Shown here: in pieces, positions 21,438-33,294 of the stretch
Numbering within the stretch: position 1 is the stretch's first letter
Layout of the letters: every line of letters begins with the position of its first letter
Assembly (NCBI GenBank): GCA_030737875.1
Contig: CM060925.1
Coordinates: 483,475,514 to 483,539,513 of the forward strand
Length of the DNA stretch: 64,000 nt
Reading direction: 5' to 3'
Source of the DNA: Allium sativum
Taxonomy: Eukaryota > Streptophyta > Magnoliopsida > Asparagales > Amaryllidaceae
Notes under the pieces: generated by a model
What the model was told of the DNA's origin: nothing
The model's database searches: none
Seen by the model: the letters and a program-made list of their open reading frames with translations, nothing else
Program-made: the position numbers and the translations under genes

Positions 21438-23203
21438 ATGGTAAAGCCACCAAAGAACGCAATGGTCGACTCCTCAGCTGAAGCCGGTACGTCTCAACAG
21501 CCTCAGCCGGCGGATATCCCGGCCACTATGGAACCCGTTCCTTCTGCAGACCCCGATGCACACGCAACTCAAGCATAAATTCACGTGCTTAATGAAAAAT
21601 ATGAGAACACAACTGTCGATCTCAATCAAGCATTAAGGAATAACATCGACCTTACGGGACAACTTCAAGAAAGTCAGTGCATTGTCGCTCGACTTCAGCA
21701 AGCTCGAAACAACACTCGACCTAGACTAACTGTCTCGAAAACTTCCTCTTTCGAGTCGAGGGGAGCGCGTCAAAGAAGGAGATTTAGTCTTGTCAACAAC
21801 GTCGTTGTTCGCACCAACGCCCCCGAGAATGGTAATGGTAATGGCCACGCCAACAGCAACGGCGACCGAACGACAATCACATATAGCGAGGGGGGACAAT
21901 ACCGAGATTGTTCTCGCTTTATCATCAATGGCAGGTTGGGTCCTACCAACCAACCCCTTTCTCGACAAAACCCAACGGACGCCCATCGAGATGATGGACT
22001 TACTATTCCATTGGCCCGCACTCTTCCCGAACAGGATCCGTGTCAACCCGCTCCGCTCATCATCCACACCAGGATCCGATTATAGATGTCGAGGACATGG
22101 AAGAAGACGACCCGGACATTCACCATGGAAGACACCCTCGCAACAGAACCTTGGAACCTCGCCAAAACTCATGGGTCCTGATGGCGGATCCCCATCCAAC
22201 TTATTTTCCGGACATGGTCCGAAGGATCATGTGGGAAATGCGAGGGAATGTGCACGATTCATGGGAGGCGCACACTGGGCGTAGCCCCTTCACAAGAAGA
22301 GTAAACAAGGCTGAGTGGCCATGACGCTTCAGCATGCCACATATATCGCTCTATGATGGCTCCACCGATTCTTGTGCTTTCCTGAACCGGTATAAATGGA
22401 AAATGGATTCAAGTTGGGGAAATGATCCAGTCAAATGCAAGTGCTTCCCAGTCTTTCTATCCGGGACTGCTTTACTTTGGTTCTCTCGCCTCCCCCTGAT
22501 TCCATCAACAACTTTAGCCAGCTAGTGACAGAACTAGTCAAGCAATTTAATGTGCATATCTCAACTCCAAAAAAATCCCTTACTTTGTCCAGTCTATCCC
22601 AAGGACCCGCTGAGTCGCTCAAAAGCTACTCTGTCGGTTCAACATTGCCCTCGCAGAGGTCGAGGATCTGGACCCTCGCACCATACTCTTTCAGTTAGCA
22701 AAAGGTGTCCTTCCTACTTCTGAATTCAGCGCATGGATCAATCGGAAGCAACCAAAAAGACTTGACGTCCTCTTTGAGAAGGTGGAGAAGTACTTACGCC
22801 AAGAGCAAGCAAGACGGAATTGGCTCTCCGAAACAAGTCGCCCTAACAACCCCAAAGAGGACACTGCAAATAACAACCTTAGAGGAAAACAAGTCGGAGA
22901 GCCCTTCAATCAAAACAAGGGGGCAGGCAGGGTGACTGAAATAGCGGTTAGGCCCTAATGGAGGCAAGGAAACCCGGCCCTCACCGTGCTTTCGAGACCT
23001 ACAACCCATCAAATGAAGACCTAGAAACAATTTACTTGGAGACATGCAACAAGTTGCCATATAAGAAGTCGCGCACTAGAGAATCAACTGACTGCGAGAA
23101 AAATACTGGGATGTACTGTCAATACCACGACATGTACGGGCATGACACCAATGAATGCCACCAGCTTAGAGACGTAATCGAGAAGCGTGTCCGTGAGAAA
23201 TGA
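21438..23203 (+). pseudogene. gag: Gag of element C, multiply frameshifted
   Basis: The start is ATG at 21438 (MVKPPKNAM). The frame has a stop at 21576, continues to about 22060, then shifts. A PFTRRV motif precedes the capsid domain at about 22334-22620 (MPHISLYDGSTDS, KCKCFPVFLSGTALLWFSRL, SINNFSQLVTELVKQF), split by a frameshift near 22490. GPAESLKSY and a KVEKYL region follow. The C-terminal knuckle CQYHDMYGHDTNEC lies near 23118-23160. This order is the same as in element B. At least three frameshifts and several stops make it non-functional. Confidence 0.85.
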
Positions 23204-23439
23204 CTCGAGCAATATGTCGAAGAAGCCTTTCCTCCCGAAGCAAATTCAAAGCCTCCGAAGCCAGCACCTCGGGCGCCCACCAAGACGGCTTCGGGTCCAT
23301 CTAGCCCAAGGCAAGGGATCGTGATCAACACTATATGTGGCGGACCTTACCCCCACACACGACATCTTCCGAAAAATGGAAGAGTATGTGAGTTCCATAA
23401 AGCATGTCGCCTATGAGGTTTGATCCTCTCCCGATGAAT

Positions 23440-23928
23440 CCGTTCCAGCTAAGCTCCAAAAAACCATGCGGGACGACATTGTCATCCACGAAAGATATTC
23501 TACTAGGATTGAGATCCCGACCACCGATCCGCTAGTTATCTTGGATCGGATCGGTGTCGCTTCTGTCTGAAAGGTATTAATCGACTCGGGAAGCTCGGTC
23601 AACATCATTTTCAAAGATGCTTACGACCAGATGAAGTTGGAAACAAAGGACTTAAAGCCATGTCGCACCATGATCCATGGCTTCAATGGAGCTCCTAGTT
23701 GCCCAGTGGGAATGATCAATTTGCTAATGGAACTAGGCAAGGGGGATCAGAGCCGGGTCCGAATCCTCACTTTCGTGGTCATAGATATCGTTTCCCCTTA
23801 CAACGCTTTCCTTGGATGCCCTTTTCTCAAAGAGTTTCGGGTCTGCATGTTGCCATGGTCTCTTCTAATGAAATTCCCTATAGAAAATGGGATTGGAACA
23901 GTTAGAGGAGACCAAGTAAACACCTGAG
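23440..23928 (+). pseudogene. pol: Aspartic protease region of element C
   Basis: The active-site motif is VLIDSGSSVNII, with its Asp codon at 23583-23585. It is followed about 75 residues later by YNAFLGCPFLKEF, in place of the usual Y-N-x-I-L-G-R flap-side motif. An in-frame TGA at about 23568, just before the active site, interrupts the link to gag. The protease would cut the Gag-Pol polyprotein. Confidence 0.8.
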
Positions 23929-24134
23929 AATGTTATGCAATAGAATGGAAGAATGTGCGCAATAAGGACAAGGGCAAAGAAATGCGCACACCTTCTTGCG
24001 CCAAGATTATTTCATCGTAGCAATTAGCGGCGTCTGGGCCTTGGCTCAGGAGCCACTGCCATCTTTTCGATGACCTCGACCCACGGAAGGACGAAGAGCC
24101 CGAATATGGGAGGGCTACTCCGGTCGAACCTATA

Positions 24135-25450
24135 GTGGATATTCCAGTTAATCTCGACGATCCATCAAGGATGCTGAAGTTAGGATTGCAACTCCATCCC
24201 ACAATTAAAGAGGATCTTGTAGATTTCTTGGGGGAAAATTTGGACATGTTCGCATGGACTCACTCCGATATGAAAGGCATCAATCCCGCGGTCGCTTTCC
24301 ATTGTCTAAGTATCGATCCCACAATGCCTTCAATCAAGGAGAAGTACCGCTTCTTAGGACCCGAAAGGTCAAAAGCACTCGAGGAAGAGGTAGACCGTCT
24401 ACTCAACATCAACTTTATTCGTGAAGCCGACTACCTCAAATGGGTCTCCAATCCAGTCCTGGTCAAAAAAGCCAACGGTTAATCTCGAACATGCATCGAC
24501 TTCTACGATTTAAACAAGGCATGTCCCAAGGACAGCTTGCCACTCCCAAAGATCATCAACTTGTTGATTCTACCACCGAATACCAGCTACTATCTTTCAT
24601 GGATGCCTACTCAGGCTACAATCAGATCCCGATGAATCCGCATGACCAGGATCATACCTCTTTCATAACAGACCTTGGGCTTTACTACTATCGCGTCATG
24701 CCCTTCGGCCTCAAGAATGCTGGCGCTACTTAACAGTGAATGGTTAATCGACTCTTTAAAAGCCAAATTGGGAAATCCATGGAGGTGTACATGGATGAAA
24801 TGTTGGTCAAATCAAAAATGTCCAGTGACCACGTCCATGACCTCTCTGAAATGTTCGATATCCTTCACTGGTACGATTTGAAACTCAATCCTCTGAAGTG
24901 ATCCTTCGGAGTCGCTTCAGGAAAATTCTTGGGTTTCATCGTCAATTCCTGAGGAATCGAAGCCAATACAGAAAAAATTCAAGCTATTCGGGACATCTGA
25001 ATCCCCAAGAACATCAAGGATATCCAAAGTTTAAATGGAAAGGTTGCCGCTTTAACTCGATTCATCTCTAAAGCCACCTACAAGTGCATTCCTTTCTTCG
25101 ATTTACATCAAAAAGGAAAACGCGACTTCGAGTGGACCCAAGAATGCGTTTCTGCCTTCGAGGACCTTATGAATCACTTAGAGAGACCACCTATCTTATC
25201 TAAGCCCATGGACTACGAGGACTTTAATGTTTATTTGGCAGTTTCTGTGCAAAAAATTAGCTTGGCACTGGTACGCATCGAGAACCGTGTCCAATGACAT
25301 GTCTACTACATAAGCAAAAGATTGACGAGGGCAGAGAAGAATTACCCGAAGTTGGAAAAGCTGGCATTTTTCTTGTTGATTTCTTCTCAAAAGCTTCGAC
25401 CATACGACCGGTCCTGCAGCGACCCGAGGCATCTAGGCGGCTATTAAAGT
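24135..25450 (+). pseudogene. pol: Reverse transcriptase of element C, stops and altered catalytic box
   Basis: Motifs in order: HCLSIDP, LEEEVDRLLNINFIRE, WVSNPVLVKKANG, then a TAA at 24479 where Lys or a similar residue is expected. Next come TCIDFYDLNKACPKDSLPLP, FMDAYSGYNQIPM, YYRVMPFGLKNAGAT, stops, and the catalytic box YMDEM at 24788-24802. The usual box is YVDDM or YMDDM; the second Asp is Glu (GAA at 24797). The thumb and connection follow (LNGKVAALTRFISKA, KGKRDFEWTQECVSAFEDL, YYISKRLTRAEKNY). Frameshifts occur near 24490-24560 and 25300. It cannot make a working enzyme. Confidence 0.88.
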
Positions 25451-25559
25451 GGAGTATGGAGCTAAGCCAATTTGAGATAACGTTTATCCCCCGCCGAGCC
25501 ATCCTCGGCCAAGCCCTCGCGGATTTCATAGTAGAATTCACTGCCCCCGAGGAGACTCT

Positions 25560-25990
25560 TGCGGAGAACACTGAAGCTCCTAACACACAATGGAAATTGT
25601 TCGTGGACGGCTTCTCCAACAGCAAATGCTCTGGGCTTGGAGTCGTGTTCGTTACCCCCGAACAACGCCAGATATGATACGCACTAAAACTAAATTTTCC
25701 TGCTACCAACAACGATGCAGAATATGAGGCTTTGATAGCCGGACTTAGAATCGCGATCGAGCTCAAAGACCATCCAAATTTTCTCCGGTTCACAACTCAT
25801 CATGCGCCAAGTGCAAGGGGAATATCAAGCTAAGGGGGAACAACTTGCCCTGTACTTGACCCAGGTTCAGGAATTACTCACTTACTTTGACCACTTCGTC
25901 ATTATACACATTCCCCAAGAATAGAATGAAAAAGAAGATTCACTAGCCAAGCAAGCAAGCTTCGAGGATTCACAACTCTTGGGATTCACC
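25560..25990 (+). pseudogene. pol: RNase H of element C, decayed
   Basis: WKLFVDGFSNSKCSGLGVVF carries the first catalytic Asp in a VDG context (normally VDGSS). A TGA at about 25675 follows, then NNDAEYEALIAGLRIAIEL with the catalytic Glu. Past a frameshift the domain ends with QELLTYFDHFVIIHIPQ. This enzyme degrades the RNA strand of the RNA-DNA hybrid. Confidence 0.82.
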
Positions 25991-26043
25991 CCTGTCGATG
26001 TGCTCAAATCCCCTAGTATCAAGCGAACACAAATGAGGCGGTC

Positions 26044-27289
26044 ATGAATGCCGAATCCGAACCTGAATCTTGGATGACACCAATCAAGAATTACCTACAG
26101 CATGGGACCCTTCTGGGAAGCTACAAGGAAAGACGAGCGCTCACTCGCCAATCGGCTCGCTATCTTTTTATGGATGGGGTGCTCTACCATAGAGGTTTCT
26201 TTGTCCCATTGCTCAGATGTGTAGCCCATCACGACGCCATCAGAGCCTTAACCAGTGTACATAAAGGGGAGTGCGGTGACCATACTGGAGGGCAAACCAT
26301 AGCTAGAAAAATATTTAGACATGGTTATTATTGGCCCACGCTCGATCTAGATGTCATAGACTACACTTACAAGTGTGACAAGTGCCAGCGCTTCTCAAAG
26401 ATCCCATGAGCACTACCTACATAGTTGACGCAAATGATCAGCCCATGGTCATTCACCATGTGGAGAATCGACATCATTGGAACTCTTCTAATGGACAGAG
26501 GCAGGGCGCGATACGCTATTATCACAGTTGATTATTTTACCAAATGGGCATAGGCCAACCTTTCGCCATAATCACCACCAAGAAGATGATCAACTTCGTT
26601 GTACACAACATCATCACTCGATATGGAGTCCCTCAAGCTATCATTTCTAACAATGGCACTCAGTTCTTGAGTATCGAATTCAAAGTCTTCTGTCAATAGC
26701 ACAACATCGAAAACAGATTCTCGGCGGTGGCTCATCCCCAAGCTAACGGGCAAGTCGAGGCGGTTAATAAGGTCATCAAATCTATTATCAAGAAACGTCT
26801 GGAAAAGGTTGGGGGGTGTAGGCATACAAACTTCCTCTAGCCCTATGGGTCTACCGAACCACCCACAAGACGGTAACCAGACACACTCCTTTCTCCCTCG
26901 CCTATGGATTTGAAGCTGTTAACCCCATTGAGCTTGAGCTTCAATCTCATCGAGTTACTTATTTCGATCCAAAGACAACCCAAATTTTACTTTTAGGGTC
27001 ACTCAACTTGCTAGAAGAAAAGAGGAATGAAGCTGACCTCAGAGCCGCCACCCAATGGCAACGAGTAGCCCGTTACTTCAATTCCAGGGTCCGACATAAG
27101 GACCTCAACATCGTAGACCTCATCTTAAAATGGGTCTTTCCTCAACCAACAAGCCTCGCCCCTTGTTGGGAAGGCCCGTACTCCATACAACGGAAGCTCA
27201 GCAATGGATCTTTCAAACTCGCAACCCTGGTCGGAGCTGAACTCCCAAGGGCATGGAACAGTGAACATCTTCGCCGCTACTTTACATAA
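26044..27289 (+). pseudogene. pol: Integrase of element C, catalytic Asp changed
   Basis: An intact-looking zinc-binding region at 26044-26409 has SVHKGECGDHTGG and KCDKCQRFSKIP (H-H-C-C). The core follows with stops: WRIDIIGTLLMDRG (first Asp present), then IISNNGTQF at 26640-26666, where the family has S-D-N-G, so the second catalytic Asp is Asn (AAC at 26649). HPQANGQVEAVNK keeps the Glu. A C-terminal part at 27008-27289 ends W-N-S-E-H-L-R-R-Y-F. The integrase would insert the cDNA into the genome; stops and the Asp loss make it inactive. Confidence 0.87.
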
Positions 27290-28425
27290 CTTAGTACACA
27301 GTTGTTTATGCTTTCCAACGATGTCTTGTTTTCTAGCAATTCAAGGCATTGTAAAGGCTATTGCTGCCAAAGTTATTAGTAGAAATGATGTTCAACTTCC
27401 CATCTCTTTTTTATGTTTATCCCACGCGTAACACATTTGATTAAGCCCTGATAACGAGCTGGCACGTAATCAGTCGATTGTCGTATCGGCCCCTGAGCAC
27501 GGGATCCGATGCCTCCATTCAAACCTCGACCCAACATCGAGGCCAAACAACACTAGCTACGACCAGCACCCCGAGCATGGGAGCCGGCAACGCAACTCGA
27601 GTACTCGTCCCGTGGCGCGACTGAGTATAAATAACCACGAACTTAAACCTCGGCCCCGTGCCGAGACTGAGGATAAATCGTTCCGTGCCCAAGTCCCAAG
27701 CGACTTGGGGCCACCCAATAGCTAGCCAAGAGTGATGTAAATTTCTTCCTTGACTACGGGTGTCGGTCGAATCTTGGTGCAGCACTGAGACCAACCCTAA
27801 AATCGTTTCTTCCCCGAAGCTCATAAGGCTAAAGGGTAGCCCATGGCCACGATTAGACCCTGCGGGCTAATGATCCGGGCTTCTCTTTTCAGGCGAATAA
27901 ATGACGTCTACGGCTCGCCATAACCCGATAAACGTCAGGAGAACCACCCACCGGGCGGACCGTAAATCACGACGCCCTACGCCTTCGCTATACTTCGGAT
28001 CAACTCCAGGCAACCCAAAACAGCAGGCGCCTAGCCTGGTTTCGCAAACTACGGGTTTCCTGAGCTGAGAGAGACCTACTGAAACCAGTGCTCAATCTGA
28101 CCCCTTTGGAATAATAGACCCAGAGCGCGGTGCCCAATTGCTTTTATGATAAGTGTAATGATAAGTATACTTATGCAAGTACATGATGTTGGAAAACATA
28201 AAAAGAACATCTGAACACTTGACATAAACTGTGATCTTTGATAATTCATATTCCATTTACACACACACATTAAAACAAACTACGTATCTGACATCTTTCT
28301 TTTCTAATGACATGGTACATATGAAAACCACACCATGTCTTGAAAAACTAAAAGCGGGAGTCATAATCGCGTAAACTATCGGCCTACACTGCCAAAATAA
28401 AAGGTAACTTCTAATTAAGTTGCTA
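27290..28425. other. Spacer between pol and the antisense gene of element C
   Basis: GC-richer than the window average, with no stable ORF. TCGACC and CCTCGGCC-like words recur at 27530-27680. It is where the sense and antisense transcripts would converge, so polyadenylation signals for both are expected; none is clear. Confidence 0.45.
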
Positions 28426-29282
28426 ACACTAATCGTGTCTTTTCTTTTTATACATGTGTTTCTTTTTTGCAGATTCGGCACTTGACGGTTCATCCCCCAT
28501 GCTAGGCCTCTTCTTACCAGATCTTCTCCTTCCTCCATGGCCCTTTTGAGGAGTGAACAACTCATGAGAAATAGAGAGGCATCTCTCATCGGCCCTATTG
28601 CCACTAGAGATGTCTATGATGTCAGTTGGGGCGATATGCAGTGTAGGCTTGGGGGCATTCCCAGCAGCAAGGGCTACCACAACATCACTCTTCTCCGGGA
28701 TCTCCTTGCCTTCCCGCTCAGCCTTTTCCTTGGCCTCTCTGACATCCCGTCGCTCATCCAGCTTCTGGGTCCTATGCGCTGCAATATCTCCAGCCTTAGT
28801 TTACTCAGAGGTCTTGAAGGCCTTCCACTGGCCTTTATCATCCTCCTTTTTATTCAGGGCCTCATCGGCAGCCCTCTTCTTCACCGCTTCCTCATAGGCC
28901 TTCCTCTTCACAACTATCTCAGCGGCTATCGCCTCTGCATCTTGTTTGGTCTTCATTAGGACCTCCTTCTTGGCAGCCTCGTCATGCTTCTTCTTCTCCT
29001 CCGCCTCCTCACACTTGGCCACAATCTAGCCCTTCAAATTCTCCACCAGGTCATGCATCAAAGGCACATCAGTCTCCACTGGAACTCCAGCAGCGGCAAT
29101 CTGTCAGTCAACCACCTCTCCTTCCTTGATGAGGCTTTCATAAAGGATGGGAGTTATCCTTATATCCGAATAGGTATCCAACTGATCGTTGCCTTCTCCA
29201 AATTGCATTCCTGCAGGTCCTGTCCCAGCCGTTTGTGGGATCATGGGGGTAGGGCCCGATGTCATGGTTAGTACAGGAATCA

Positions 29283-29363
29283 CTGCATAGTAAAAATGCA
29301 AGCTTTTAGTCCGCAAATTCGATAACCACATCATCCTCAGGGATACGAGTAAAGGGAATTTAC
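29283..29363 (-). other. Putative intron in the antisense gene (81 nt)
   Basis: On the minus strand the exon ends ATCGAAG, the intron begins GTAAATTCCC and ends TTTTTACTATGCAG. The sequence inside keeps the frame open by chance, but it breaks an otherwise Pro/Thr-rich segment with LLVSLRMMWLSNLR. Element A has a CAG acceptor at 2720 in a comparable position. Confidence 0.55.
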
Positions 29364-30232
29364 CTTCGATCAAAGATGGTGTAGAAAGAATGGGAAGGGT
29401 GTTCGTTATAGCAGGTAAGGTGAATCTGGTCTCTCCTAGCCCCAGATGCCCGGAGTCATACTTAGTCGAAACCCGAGCCGAGGTTGCAGGATCAATTTCC
29501 AAAACAGATCCAGGGGCCAGTGGCCGGTAAGAGCTTCCCTCTACGAAGGTCTCCGCTAATACTACACTCTCAGTCATGGCAGCCTTCCCCTTTTCAGCAG
29601 CAAGCTTCGCCAGCCTCTCCCTCTCGGCATCCTCTAGTAGCAGCCTCCTTGCTTCCTCCAAGTTTTCACGTTCCCCATTAGTCAGGAAATCAATCGTGAG
29701 TTGGCGCTCATCCAAAGTGCTCACATCCACTTGGCATAAATAGGCTTCATACAGAACCAACCTCTCCCAACTGGTTCACGGGAATAATCATCAACCCACG
29801 AGAGTCCACGGAATCTCAAGACCTTAACATATATATTTTTGATATCTTCCACTACGAACGATTCTACCCGGAATTCCATGTCCTCCAGCTGCTCCCTCAA
29901 CTGCTCCATCTCCCTTCGGCGTTTGGCTTTCAAACCATCGATCGTGCTCAACACGTCTCTGTTGCTGGCCTCCGCATCTTCCTTCGCCTTCCTCATCTTC
30001 TCAAGTTGTCTCTTCAAGTTGTCATTCTCCGCGCTCAAAGCATTATTGTCATTCTGGAGCTGGGTGACTCTTATGTTATCCTTTTCCAGATCAGCACATG
30101 CTTTATCCACCTCGGCCTTTTCCCTCTTTAGGGTCGTGTTCTCGGTAGTTAGATCAGCTACAGTCTCTGCGAAAGTAGAGCGGGAATGATCAACCTCCCT
30201 TTTTAGTTCCTCATATGCTTGCTTCATCTCCG

Positions 30233-30314
30233 CTACAATTACAAAACCCGCAAATTATCATTCAAGGGTGTAGGAATGGGCAACAGTGCGCATACAATAT
30301 CAATAGCAAATCAC
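30233..30314 (-). other. Putative intron in the antisense gene (82 nt)
   Basis: The exon ends GAAATAA, the intron starts GTGATTTG and ends TTTTGTAATTGTAG. Splicing would join the LELI...NLNTE exon to MKQAYEELK and fix the frame change between them. Element A has GAGATAA followed by GTAAGA (about 1665-1677) at the same point of the protein. Confidence 0.6.
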
Positions 30315-30976
30315 TTATTTCAGTGTTCAAATTGCCGACGATGATCCGTTCAACGTCAGCAGCCAACCCATGGTTGATGAGCTCTAGTTTTTTCTTCCCA
30401 ATCAATTCTAAGAATTGGCGGGAGTACCTCAGAAGTTGGTCGGCCTGATGGTATTCAACCCTCATGCGCATCCATACATCCCCGGACTCCCTGACAGAGG
30501 ATGGGTGGAGATCAGGGAGGAACTTTGTCTCATCAAAATAGTGTTAAGGAAAGTTTAGCTTTAGTAACACTTTCTTTTCGTCCATGGAGACCTCTTGCCT
30601 CTCTAGCTCTGCAAGGTCCTGCCTCCCCACTACGGTCGTCCTCTCCGGTCTTGGTTGGCCGAGTGGCCGCTCCCTACCCTTAGTAGTTGGGGCGGGAACC
30701 AAGGGTGTTGTATGTAAAGGAACAGTCGAAGACGGGTGCTGGGAACCCCCTAAGTTAAGTTGAGATTCTCCCTTAGACACCCAAATTGGAGGGGGAGGAG
30801 GAGGAGGAAGAGATCGTCGAGATCGATCCCTACTCTGGTGTTCACTGCCGCGATCTGGTGGGGGTGGAGTGTCGTACAAGCTAGTCCCCTTCTAAAGCCC
30901 TCAAAGAAAGGATTCCTAGGGTGTTGGCAGCCTCCATGTCCGTAACCTCATCCTCCACGCCCTCTAGTCATATCAC

Positions 30977-31079
30977 CTGTCAAAGGAATGAATAAAAGTC
31001 AGACAAGCCACACACTTAGATGAGCCTAAAGGTTATGCAGTGTGGCTGAGTGTATGCCTTAAATGTTCCCTTAACAAAC
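30977..31079 (-). other. Putative intron in the antisense gene (103 nt)
   Basis: Starts GTTTGTTAAG and ends TTCATTCCTTTGACAG, a good plant acceptor with a pyrimidine tract. The donor is weaker. Element A has TTTGCTTGGTGCAG then GTGG at 1018, matching the acceptor here (CAG then GTGA). Confidence 0.45.
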
Positions 31080-32504
31080 CAGATTGTGATCCGCTCGAAG
31101 GAATTAACTCCTTTGCAGCAAGAGCTAGTTCTTCCATACTTGTCGTATCCGGCCACGGAGACAAGTCTGTAGCAACTTTATTCAGACCAACAAACTGGTC
31201 CACTTCCTCAGGTGGGGCGGCCGCTTCTAGAGAAGTCACAGGAGACTGTGGACCGACCGATGCTTCTCCCCCTTCCCATTCCATCGGAGGTGGGATGGAA
31301 GCGTCCAACAAACCCTCGTCCCAGGTAACTATCTCCACACCACCAGCCTCGCCTCCACGCACATCTCCTTGGAACTTGATAGCCTTTTTAGGCTTGGGCC
31401 CAGCAGAAGGCAAATTTCTTTTCAAACCAGGAACCGCAGGACCTTCCTTCACCTCTGCTTTTGATACACTGCTCGCAACGGCATACCTAATCATAGCCCG
31501 ATCATCCGGAAGCAACCTAGCATGGCGAAGGTGATCCTGACTTGTCATGGTATCAGTTTTGCATGACTCTTCGGGAATTGCTTGCAAAGAATTAAGGCGT
31601 TGTTGTACTCCTCACCGGTGGGTGCCTCTGGATTTCCTGCCGTGATAAAAAAATAATGAGACACGGGATCATAGAACTTTATAGTAGGGAACGAAGTTCT
31701 AAAGTACTTACTCCCTTCTATCCACCTCCTTGCAAATCTAGGTGGGCAACGCACAAAGAACCAGTCTTGTTTGAACATTGACGGCCTGGGCCACTTCCCG
31801 ATGAAAAATTTGGTGGTAGGAAATGCTTTCAGGAACCATTGGGAGGGTGATCTGCTAGTCGTTCTCTTAAGATGGAAAAAATACCGAATGTCATCTCCAG
31901 TAGGTTCCAAGTGCAAATATTCTCGGTAGAAAACGTAAGTGCCTAAGAGCAAAGAATAAGCTTTTGGATGCAATTACGAAGGTGCAAGGCGGAAATAGCA
32001 TAAAATGTCCTGAATAAAGTAATTGGCCGGGGGCGCGTATCCCGTAAAATAAGCTTTCCTGTTCCAGAAAGTCAAACCCTCGGGCAGTGCGTGAGCGCTG
32101 CCAGCCTCTCCCGGTGCATAGGGGTCACCTACTTGTATATTGAACCGCACCACCATGTTCCTAACTGTTGTGGCATCCGTGTGCGACAACACCGAATCTG
32201 TTGAATTTTCTAAGATAACTGCATCGGGCAACATATCCGGTGCTACTGGAGCCGTCGGTGCATCCACACTAATAATATCCACATTCTCGACCTTTTAATG
32301 TATGACTGGAGAATGTAATCTCTCAGTTTGTTCCCCGTGTTTAGACGCTTCAGGTGAACTGAATGTTTGAGAAGGAACGGACCCATCACTAGTCTCAAGC
32401 TCGCTGCCAGTCGAGCTACCACTATTGGTAGAATCAAATGTATGTGATGACGGCGGGGAAGCCTCAGCTTCCAGGGTTTTTCCTGTCTTTGATCTTGTTT
32501 GCAT

Positions 32505-32837
32505 CGCTAGCTATACTTTAACACACTAGTATTAGACATCGCAGTGGAATAACTTGTACCCCTCGTGTTGGTGAAAGCTAAGAGGTATGTGCGGTGTCAT
32601 GCTAAATTAAGATGTATGGAGGAAATTTAAACAGTCCAATAGTTCAGTCATAGTTCAGATATATGCTCTATCCTATGTGGAAAGTCAGAATATATGCAGT
32701 CTACAGTCGCTAAGGCGGGCAGTCGGGAGATCAAAGTCCTGGACAGAAGAAACAGCGCCCCGCCAAGGCGTGGCGCGAGGCAGTTAGGCTAACGGTGAAC
32801 CGAACACTGCAATAAGCTAGAAAAGCTCCAGCCTGAT
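32505..32837. other. Presumed leader of the antisense gene
   Basis: No ORF or repeat of note. It lies between the predicted antisense transcript start and the first ATG at 32504. Confidence 0.35.
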
Positions 32838-33110
32838 TCAAAGTTCGATAATTTGAACCTCATTAGGGGCTCAAAAATTCTAACCCACAGAGGGACGAGG
32901 ACTCGAACACCCCAGGTTTGAAAATTCGAACCCAGCAAAGGTCGAAAATCGAACCCATTCAAGGTTCGAAAACTCGAACCCTCTCGAGGTTCGAAAAATC
33001 GAACCCACGAAGGGTCGAAATTTCAAACCACTCTCGGGGTTCGAAATTTCGAACCCACAAGGATTCGAGCTTTCGAAGCTCCCCCAGGGTTCGAGCTTTC
33101 CGACCCAGTT
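32838..33110. repeat. Palindromic array 1 (GGTTCGAAATTTCGAACC type)
   Basis: About nine units of 25-30 bp of the form AGGTTCGAAAATTCGAACCC with small changes, each centred on paired TTCGAA/TCGAA half-sites. The array is downstream of the antisense TATA box, so it may be transcribed. ORFs through it on both strands (for example 32918-33166) are made only of the repeat. Confidence 0.9.
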
Positions 33111-33245
33111 TAGGCCGCCACCTCTCTTCACGCGTCGAACCATTACCTAAGTTTGGTTCGAAATAAAGGCACTGGGCTTCAGAGCTCTGAATCATTGGCG
33201 GTTAAGGTAGAAAAAAATATGGAAGAGGAAAAATGAGGGGGGAGG

Positions 33246-33254
33246 CTATTTATA
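33246..33254 (-). promoter_or_regulatory. TATA box for the antisense gene
   Basis: TATAAATAG on the minus strand, followed by a pyrimidine-rich stretch. It lies about 740 bp before the antisense ATG at 32504 and between the two palindromic arrays. It is very similar to the TATAAATACC boxes of the LTRs. Confidence 0.6.
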
Positions 33255-33294
33255 ATAAAAAGAGGAAGTTCCCTGTTATTCCTGAAAATCTTGA

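Larger units (their letters stand above)
28429..32504 (-). pseudogene. Antisense accessory gene of element C with apparent introns
   Basis: Runs opposite to gag-pol. The N-terminus (MQTRSKTGKTLEAEAS) starts at 32504. A Ser/Thr-rich tail is followed by a globular domain (about 32280-31560) with AYSLLLGTYVFYREYLHL, IRYFFHLKR and FIGKWPRPSMFKQDWFF. That is the pattern of the plant 'putative gypsy type transposon' family (Pfam Transposase_28 type); I recognise it by pattern, not by search. Two stops (32295, 31974) and a frameshift near 31590 break this part. An acidic linker, a Pro-rich stretch (30880-30790) and the segment DVWMRMRVEYHQADQLLRYS follow, then long coiled coils (30227-29800 and 29022-28801) and a basic C-terminus ending KKKRHD. 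Frames change at places that look like GT-AG introns (30977-31079, 30233-30314, 29283-29363). Function is unknown; the coiled coils suggest self-assembly or binding to Gag or RNA. Confidence 0.78.

Noticed and set aside
28537..28959. 140-codon plus-strand ORF, Leu-rich
   Set aside because: Shadow of the Lys/Glu/Ala coiled coil on the minus strand.
31040..31534. 164-codon plus-strand ORF
   Set aside because: It is the opposite-strand shadow of the antisense gene of element C, which has the recognisable relative in element A.
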